11,993 nt of DNA from an uncultured Clostridia bacterium (GTDB taxonomy: Bacteria; Bacillota; Clostridia; Oscillospirales; Oscillospiraceae), in the NCBI GenBank assembly GCA_946187475.1, contig CAMHRJ010000037.1, positions 1-11,993 on the forward strand, given 5' to 3'. Of the stretch, positions 7,560 to 11,993 are shown piece after piece (within the stretch, counting starts at the first letter, position 1; every line of letters starts with the position of its first letter). A model generated the notes under the pieces. It did no database searches. It was not told where the DNA came from and saw nothing but the letters and a program-made list of their open reading frames with translations. Made by a program: the position numbers and the translations under genes.

Positions 7560-7901
7560 ATGGATCTCATCAAAACCCTGACCGAGCAGTACATGAAGCC
7601 CGAGCTGCCGGCCATGCGCGTGGGCGACACCGTGCGTGTCCTCGTGCGCGTCAAGGAAGGCAACCGTGAGCGTACCCAGGCTTTCGAAGGCACCATCATC
7701 GCCAAGAAGCACGGCGGCATCAACGAGACGATCACCGTGCGCCGCATCTCCTACGGCGTTGGCTGCGAGAAGGTATTTCCCGTGCATTCTCCCACCATCG
7801 TTTCCGTGGATACGGTTCGCCGCGGCAAGGTTCGCAGAGCGAAGCTGTATTACCTGCGCGACCGCGTGGGCAAGAAGGCCAAGGTCAAGGAGCTTATCTG
7901 A
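7560..7901 (+). CDS. rplS: 50S ribosomal protein L19
   Basis: A 113-residue basic protein that matches bacterial L19 over its full length, including RVGDTVRVLVRVKEGNRERTQ (starting near residue 20), FEGTIIAKK, the ETITVRRISYGVGCEKVFP stretch and the C-terminal KVRRAKLYYLRDRVGKKAKVKE. L19 sits on the 50S face that contacts the 30S subunit. Start: ATG 7560 with GGAAGG at 7547-7552 and 7 nt spacing. An in-frame ATG at 7461 would add 33 residues unlike any L19 and lies at the promoter, so it is rejected. The gene has its own promoter, leader and terminator. In many Firmicutes it follows rimM-trmD; here it follows a MATE gene instead. Confidence 0.97.
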   Translation: MDLIKTLTEQYMKPELPAMRVGDTVRVLVRVKEGNRERTQAFEGTIIAKKHGGINETITVRRISYGVGCEKVFPVHSPTIVSVDTVRRGKVRRAKLYYLRDRVGKKAKVKELI

Positions 7902-7912
7902 GCGGTACCAAC

Positions 7913-7949
7913 ATGCGAAAAAAGAGGCGTCTCGCCTCTTTTTTCGCAT
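7913..7949 (+). terminator. Rho-independent terminator after rplS, probably bidirectional
   Basis: The arms 7913-7929 and 7933-7949 form a perfect 17 bp stem with a TCT loop: a GAGGCG/CGCCTC core flanked by six A on the 5' side and six T on the 3' side. The T run ends the RNA on the + strand, and the A run gives the same signal on the - strand. It separates the single-gene rplS unit from the lepB operon. Confidence 0.92.
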
Positions 7950-7975
7950 TTTCAGACAAAAATCGGAATTTCCTG

Positions 7976-8005
7976 TTGCGATTTCGACGGTTTTTCGTGT
8001 ATAAT
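7976..8005 (+). promoter_or_regulatory. SigmaA promoter of the lepB-ylqF-rnhB-yraN-thrC operon
   Basis: A perfect TATAAT at 8000-8005 is preceded by TTGCGA at 7976-7981 (4 of 6) with an 18 nt spacer. It starts just after the rplS terminator. The predicted start near 8012 gives a leader of about 32 nt before the lepB ATG. Confidence 0.65.
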
Positions 8006-8043
8006 ATTTCTATTCGAGTTTTTTGCAAATCGAGGTGCTTTTC

Positions 8044-8607
8044 ATGGAGCAGGAACAGGTTCAGAACAGCCAGTCCAGCCGGGCGGAAATCTACGACTGG
8101 ATCCAGTGCATTCTGGCCGCGCTCATCGTCTGCGTGCTGATTTTTGTATTCTTAGGGCGGATGGTGAACGTGGTGGGCAGCAGCATGTATCCCACGCTGG
8201 AGGAGAACGACAAGATCGTCATCTCCAACCTTTTCTATACGCCGAAGCAGGGTGACATCGTCGTCCTGCGCAAGGAGGCGTTCATGTCCGAGCCCATCGT
8301 CAAGCGCGTCATCGCCGTGGGCGGCCAGAAGATCGACATTGATTTCGACACCGGCATCGTCTACGTGGACAACGTGGCCCTGCAGGAGCAGTACGTCAAC
8401 GAGCTGACCTATGAACGGGAGAACTTCGAGGGCCCGGTGACCGTGCCCGAGGGCAGCGTGTTCGTCATGGGCGATAACCGCAATGCCTCTACCGACAGCC
8501 GCTACGCCACCCTGGGCTGCGTGGACACCCGCTATATCATGGGCAGAGTTTACTGCACGGTCTTTCCCATCAAGAACATCGAGTGGAACGCGAGAAACCC
8601 CTTTTGA
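8044..8607 (+). CDS. lepB: Type I signal peptidase
   Basis: A 187-residue membrane serine protease that removes signal peptides from exported proteins. It has a short cytoplasmic N terminus, one membrane helix (about 18-38) and an outside catalytic domain. The catalytic Ser47 is in GSSMYPTL (45-52) and the catalytic Lys88 in VKRVIAVGG (87-95); MGDNRNASTDSR (142-153) is the conserved box near the active site. Single-helix architecture and length are those of Gram-positive SipS-type enzymes. Start: ATG 8044 with GAGGTG at 8032-8037, 6 nt spacing; an in-frame TTG at 8023 has no such site. First gene of the operon; ylqF begins 3 nt after the stop. Confidence 0.95.
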   Translation: MEQEQVQNSQSSRAEIYDWIQCILAALIVCVLIFVFLGRMVNVVGSSMYPTLEENDKIVISNLFYTPKQGDIVVLRKEAFMSEPIVKRVIAVGGQKIDIDFDTGIVYVDNVALQEQYVNELTYERENFEGPVTVPEGSVFVMGDNRNASTDSRYATLGCVDTRYIMGRVYCTVFPIKNIEWNARNPF

Positions 8608-8610
8608 GCT

Positions 8611-9489
8611 ATGGAACAGAACTTTGAAAAACTGAACATCCAGTGGTTTCCCGGCCACATGACCAAGGCCCAGCGGATGATCGAGGAGCAGATGCGTCAG
8701 GTGGACGCGGTCTGTGAGATTCTCGATGCCCGCATCCCCATGGCCAGCCGCAACCCGGATATCGATCGTCTGGCGGGGGACAAGCCCCGCATCGTGATCC
8801 TGAACCGATCCGATCTGGCGGACCCGAAGTGGACCGCCCAGTGGCGAAAGGCATTCCGGGCCAGAGGCATGTATGTGCTGGAGACCGACAGCCGCAGCGG
8901 CAAGGGCGTCAAGGGCTTTGCCGACGCCGTGCGCACGGTTCTGAAAGAGAAATTCGAGGCCTACGCCGCCAAAGGGCAGGTGGGCCGTCCCATGCGCGTC
9001 ATGGTGCTGGGCATCCCCAATGTGGGCAAATCCACCTTCATCAACCAGGTGGCCCGGCGCAAGGCCGCCGTGGCCGGCGACCGTCCCGGCGTCACCCGGG
9101 GCAAGCAGTGGATCACCGTGGACAAGGGTCTGGAGCTTCTGGACACCCCGGGCATCCTCTGGCCCCGCTTCGACAGTCAGGAGGTGGGCGAGCTGCTGGC
9201 CATCACCGGCGCCATCAAGGCCGAGGTGCTGGACCGGGAGACCCTGGCCGCGAATTTCCTGCTGCGCCTGTCCAAAACCGCTCCCGAGGCAGTGCAGACG
9301 CGATATAAATTTACCCCCGACCCGGAAGAAGGCGGCTACGCCCTGCTGGAGCAGGCCGCGAAAAAGCGCGGCTTTCTGATCTCCGGCGGGGAATACGACA
9401 CCGAGCGGATGGCCGCCGTGCTGCTGGACGAGTATCGCGCCGGCAAGCTGGGCCGCATCACGCTGGAGATTCCGGAGGAAGCAGAATGA
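8611..9489 (+). CDS. ylqF: Ribosome biogenesis GTPase YlqF/RbgA
   Basis: A 292-residue circularly permuted GTPase needed for late 50S subunit assembly. The G motifs come in the permuted order G4-G5-G1-G2-G3: NRSD at 65-68, ETDSRSGKG near 91-99, the P-loop GIPNVGKS at 134-141, GVTRG at 160-164 and DTPG at 178-181. WFPGHM at 12-17 is the family's N-terminal signature, and a C-terminal helical domain (about 200-280) is the RNA-binding part. G4 has Arg in place of the usual Lys of NKxD, a change that may lower guanine affinity or be a lineage trait. No clear ribosome binding site is seen before ATG 8611 (only GAG 5 nt away), so translation is probably coupled to lepB. Joint position with rplS fits its role in assembling the subunit that contains L19. 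Confidence 0.95.
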   Translation: MEQNFEKLNIQWFPGHMTKAQRMIEEQMRQVDAVCEILDARIPMASRNPDIDRLAGDKPRIVILNRSDLADPKWTAQWRKAFRARGMYVLETDSRSGKGVKGFADAVRTVLKEKFEAYAAKGQVGRPMRVMVLGIPNVGKSTFINQVARRKAAVAGDRPGVTRGKQWITVDKGLELLDTPGILWPRFDSQEVGELLAITGAIKAEVLDRETLAANFLLRLSKTAPEAVQTRYKFTPDPEEGGYALLEQAAKKRGFLISGGEYDTERMAAVLLDEYRAGKLGRITLEIPEEAE

Positions 9490-10091
9490 CCGCGCCGGAT
9501 CTTTGGACATTGGAGAACGAACGCATCGCCGCCGGTTTTTCACCCCTCTGCGGTGTGGACGAGGCAGGCCGCGGCCCTCTGGCCGGACCGGTCTGTGCTG
9601 CGGCGGTGATTTTGCCCCAGGGCCTTGAGCTTCCGGGGCTGAACGACTCCAAAAAGCTCTCGGAAAAGCAGCGCGACGCGCTCTATGACGAGATCGTGGA
9701 GAAAGCGATCACCTACGGCGTTGCCTTTGCCACGGTGGAGGAGATCGAGGAACGGAACATTCTCGGCGCCACCTTCCTGGCCATGGGCCGGGCGGCGGAG
9801 CAGCTGAAGGTCGTTCCCGCTCTGGCGCTGGTGGACGGCAACCGGGACCCGGGACTTGCCATCCCCACGGAGACGGTGGTGAAGGGCGACGGCAAATGTG
9901 CCGACATTGCCGCGGCCTCCATCCTTGCCAAGGTCACCCGAGACCGCTATATGTATCAGATGGCGGAGCAATATCCCCAGTACGGCTTTGAAAAGCACAA
10001 GGGTTACGGCACCAAGGCCCACTACGCGGCCATTCGGGCGTTTGGCCCCAGCCCCATCCATCGGCCGTCGTTTTTGAAGAAGATGCACTGA
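9486..10091 (+). CDS. rnhB: Ribonuclease HII
   Basis: A 201-residue RNase HII, which cuts RNA in RNA-DNA hybrids and removes single ribonucleotides left in DNA. The signature CGVDEAGRGPLAGPV (22-36) carries D25 and E26; D117 in LVDGN and D135 in KGDGK complete the DEDD metal site, followed by IAAASILAKVTRD (141-153) and the C-terminal GYGTKAHY and HRPSF motifs. The ATG overlaps the ylqF stop (ATGA), with GGAGG at 9474-9478 and 7 nt spacing. The ylqF-rnhB order is a standard Firmicute arrangement. Length is a little below the 250 residues of Bacillus RNase HII because the N-terminal extension is missing, as in many bacteria. Confidence 0.96.
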   Translation: MTAPDLWTLENERIAAGFSPLCGVDEAGRGPLAGPVCAAAVILPQGLELPGLNDSKKLSEKQRDALYDEIVEKAITYGVAFATVEEIEERNILGATFLAMGRAAEQLKVVPALALVDGNRDPGLAIPTETVVKGDGKCADIAAASILAKVTRDRYMYQMAEQYPQYGFEKHKGYGTKAHYAAIRAFGPSPIHRPSFLKKMH

Positions 10092-10092
10092 T

Positions 10093-10467
10093 ATGAAGCT
10101 GTCCGATTCCAAAAAGCTGGCCGGCGACTATGGCGAGGAGCAGGCCGCGCTGTATCTGAAAAAGCACGGCTATCGTATCGTCGGCAGAAACTATAAGGTC
10201 CGCACCGGGGAGATCGACCTGATTGTCTCCAACCGGGAATACATCGTCTTTGTTGAGGTCAAAATGCGCAAAAACGACCATTTCGGCGAGGCGAAGGAGT
10301 TTGTGGGCGCCATGAAGCAGCAGCGCGTCCGCTCGGCGGCCATGCAGTGGCTGGCCCTGAACGAGACGGAGCTGCAGCCGCGCTTTGACGTGATTGAAAT
10401 CTACGGCGATGTGGGGATGCCCTACCGAAAGCTGGACATCCGGCACATCGAAAATGCGTTTGAATGA
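10093..10467 (+). CDS. yraN: YraN/UPF0102 family predicted nuclease-fold protein
   Basis: A 124-residue protein of the UPF0102 family. It has the PD-(D/E)XK-type pattern GEIDLI (39-44) followed by VFVEVK (52-57), with D42, E55 and K57 at the catalytic positions and E15 in the upstream GDYGEE helix. The fold suggests a Holliday-junction or DNA-repair nuclease, but activity is not established for most members. It often follows rnhB, which hints at a shared role in genome upkeep. The ATG is 1 nt after the rnhB stop; only weak purines precede it, so coupled translation is likely. Confidence 0.93.
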   Translation: MKLSDSKKLAGDYGEEQAALYLKKHGYRIVGRNYKVRTGEIDLIVSNREYIVFVEVKMRKNDHFGEAKEFVGAMKQQRVRSAAMQWLALNETELQPRFDVIEIYGDVGMPYRKLDIRHIENAFE

Positions 10468-10477
10468 GGCGAAGCAT

Positions 10478-11956
10478 ATGAATTATTACAGCACACGCAG
10501 CCTGACGGAAACCACCGCCGCCGGCGCCATTGCCCAGGGTCTTGCCCCGGACGGAGGTCTGTTCGTCCCCATGGAGATTCCGCAGCTGACTGCGGCGGAT
10601 CTGGAAGCCCTTTGCAAGATGGATTACCGCCGGCGTGCCGTGAACGTCATGGGCCGCTATCTGCCGGAGTTCACCACCGGGGAGCTGGAGGCCTTTGCCC
10701 GGGCTGCCTATGGGGAGAACTTTGATGTGTCCGCCATCGCGCCGGTGCACGCGCTGGACGACAAGACGTCCTTCCTGGAGCTGTGGCACGGTCCCACCTG
10801 CGCCTTCAAGGACATGGCCCTGCAGATGCTGCCCCACCTGCTGACGGCTTCCCTGAAAAAGACCGGCGAGCAGCGTCAGGTCTGCATCCTCGTGGCTACC
10901 AGCGGCGACACCGGCAAGGCCGCCCTCCAGGGCTTTGCGGACGTGCCGGGCACGAAGATCATGGTCTTCTATCCCGACGGCGGCGTCTCCGATGTGCAGC
11001 GCCTCCAGATGGTGACCCAGCAGGGGGGCAACGTGGGCGTCTGCGCTGTGCAGGGCAACTTCGACGATGCCCAGACCGGCGTCAAGCAGATCTTCGGCAA
11101 TGCCGATATTGCTTCTCAGCTCAGCGCCAAGGGCTGGTTCCTATCTTCGGCAAACTCCATCAACTGGGGCCGGCTTCTGCCGCAGATTGTGTATTATATC
11201 TCCGCCTACTGTGACGAGGTCAACGCCGGCCGAATCCGGATGGGGGAGAAGCTCAACTTCGTCGTTCCCACCGGCAACTTCGGCAACATCCTGGCCGGCT
11301 GGTACGCAAAGCAGATGGGCCTCCCGGTCAATCGCTTCGTCTGCGCCTCCAACGAGAACAACGTCCTGACGGATTTCATCCGCACGGGTACGTATAATAA
11401 AAACCGTCCCTTCCATGTGACGGCTTCGCCCTCCATGGACATTCTGGTGTCCAGCAATCTGGAGCGCCTGCTCTTCACCCTCAGCGGCAGCGCCCCGGAG
11501 ACCGACGGCTATATGAAGTCTCTGCGGGAAGCCGGGCAGTACACCGTCAGCCGGGACCTGCTGGGCAAGCTCCAGAGCGAGTTCTCCTGCGGCTTCTGCG
11601 ACGACGGCCGCACCCGTGCAGCCATCGGCCGCGTCTGGGAGCAGCGCCGCTATCTGATGGATACCCACACCGCCGTGGCCTATCAGGTGCTCTGCGACTA
11701 TCGGAAGGAGACCGGAGACGAGACTCCCGCCGTGGTGGTCTCCACCGCCAGCCCCTTCAAGTTCTGCGATCACGTCCTCACGGCTATCGGCGGCAACGCC
11801 GACGCTCCGGGCGTGCAGCTCATCGAACGGCTCAGCGAAGCCTCCGGCATTCCCGCGCCGGAACCTTTAGCAGGCCTCGCGGAGCGAGAAGTGCGCTTCG
11901 GCGGCAGCGTCGAAAAGACGGCCATGCCCAAAGTGGTATTGGATTTCCTGAAATAA
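10478..11956 (+). CDS. thrC: Threonine synthase
   Basis: A 492-residue pyridoxal-phosphate enzyme that turns O-phospho-L-homoserine into L-threonine, the last step of threonine synthesis. It begins with the usual LAPDGGLFVP (22-31). K111 in CAFKDMALQ (108-116) is the cofactor lysine, and TSGDTG at 141-146 is the phosphate-binding loop. The length matches the long, E. coli/yeast-like subgroup, not the 350-residue Bacillus type. Start: ATG 10478, with GAGG at 10466-10469, 8 nt spacing, 10 nt after the yraN stop; in-frame extension upstream overlaps yraN and resembles no threonine synthase. As last gene of the operon it is expressed from the lepB promoter unless an internal promoter exists; I saw no leader peptide or attenuator. 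A strong terminator begins at its stop codon. Confidence 0.95.
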   Translation: MNYYSTRSLTETTAAGAIAQGLAPDGGLFVPMEIPQLTAADLEALCKMDYRRRAVNVMGRYLPEFTTGELEAFARAAYGENFDVSAIAPVHALDDKTSFLELWHGPTCAFKDMALQMLPHLLTASLKKTGEQRQVCILVATSGDTGKAALQGFADVPGTKIMVFYPDGGVSDVQRLQMVTQQGGNVGVCAVQGNFDDAQTGVKQIFGNADIASQLSAKGWFLSSANSINWGRLLPQIVYYISAYCDEVNAGRIRMGEKLNFVVPTGNFGNILAGWYAKQMGLPVNRFVCASNENNVLTDFIRTGTYNKNRPFHVTASPSMDILVSSNLERLLFTLSGSAPETDGYMKSLREAGQYTVSRDLLGKLQSEFSCGFCDDGRTRAAIGRVWEQRRYLMDTHTAVAYQVLCDYRKETGDETPAVVVSTASPFKFCDHVLTAIGGNADAPGVQLIERLSEASGIPAPEPLAGLAEREVRFGGSVEKTAMPKVVLDFLK

Positions 11957-11983
11957 AAAAAGGCGGCTGATGCCGCCTTTTTT
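11956..11983 (+). terminator. Rho-independent terminator after thrC
   Basis: GGCGGC (11962-11967) and GCCGCC (11972-11977) form a GC stem with a TGAT loop, flanked by six A (11956-11961) and six T (11978-11983), so the total pairing is 12 bp. The stem begins at the last base of the thrC stop codon. It ends the lepB-thrC operon and would also work on the - strand. Confidence 0.92.
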
Positions 11984-11993
11984 AGAATTTTGC

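Noticed and set aside
8152..9543. Long minus-strand open frame (463 codons) opposite lepB and ylqF
   Set aside because: Shadow of well recognised genes on the + strand; composition is not protein-like.

Overview
The window is 12 kb of GC-rich chromosome with every recognisable gene on the + strand. It most likely comes from a Gram-positive, spore-lineage Clostridia member (Oscillospiraceae-like gut Firmicute; this is an inference). The grounds are a SpoIVFA/SpoIVFB-like M23-M50 pair, the linked TIGR03960/TIGR03936 radical-SAM genes, the Firmicute-type cluster rplS-lepB-ylqF-rnhB-yraN, and strong purine-rich ribosome binding sites. I saw no insertion sequence, phage gene, tRNA, rRNA or CRISPR array.

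Layout. (1) 3-260: the 3' end of a RadC/JAB-domain gene. (2) 261-723: a 460 bp AT-rich non-coding stretch with short inverted repeats and a probable promoter. (3) 724-3548: EamA-type transporter, SLOG-fold protein, M23 peptidase-like membrane protein and M50 intramembrane protease. The last two overlap by 4 nt. The Shine-Dalgarno sequence and start codon of the M23 gene lie inside a long, nearly perfect hairpin (2151-2220). (4) 3579-7416: B12-binding-type radical SAM protein, its DUF2344 partner (8 nt overlap) and a MATE exporter that starts right after the preceding stop, with a good promoter inside the end of the M50 gene. (5) 7429-7949: ribosomal protein L19 as its own unit, with promoter, structured leader and a strong terminator. 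(6) 7976-11983: lepB, ylqF/rbgA, rnhB, yraN and thrC, tightly spaced behind a consensus -10 promoter and closed by a strong terminator.

How the parts fit. Units 5 and 6 are housekeeping: ribosome parts and 50S assembly, protein export, RNA:DNA hybrid removal, and threonine synthesis at the end. Unit 3 ends with a probable regulated intramembrane proteolysis pair that in Bacillus controls pro-SigmaK processing in the mother cell. Unit 4 holds the radical SAM pair whose exact reaction is unknown.

Most of the window is ordinary core genome, and I do not see a clearly new multi-gene system. The observations most worth checking are the start-sequestering hairpin before the M23 gene, the catalytically complete M23 protein paired with an M50 protease that has no CBS domain, the structured rplS leader, and the second CxxxCxxC motif at the C terminus of the radical SAM protein.
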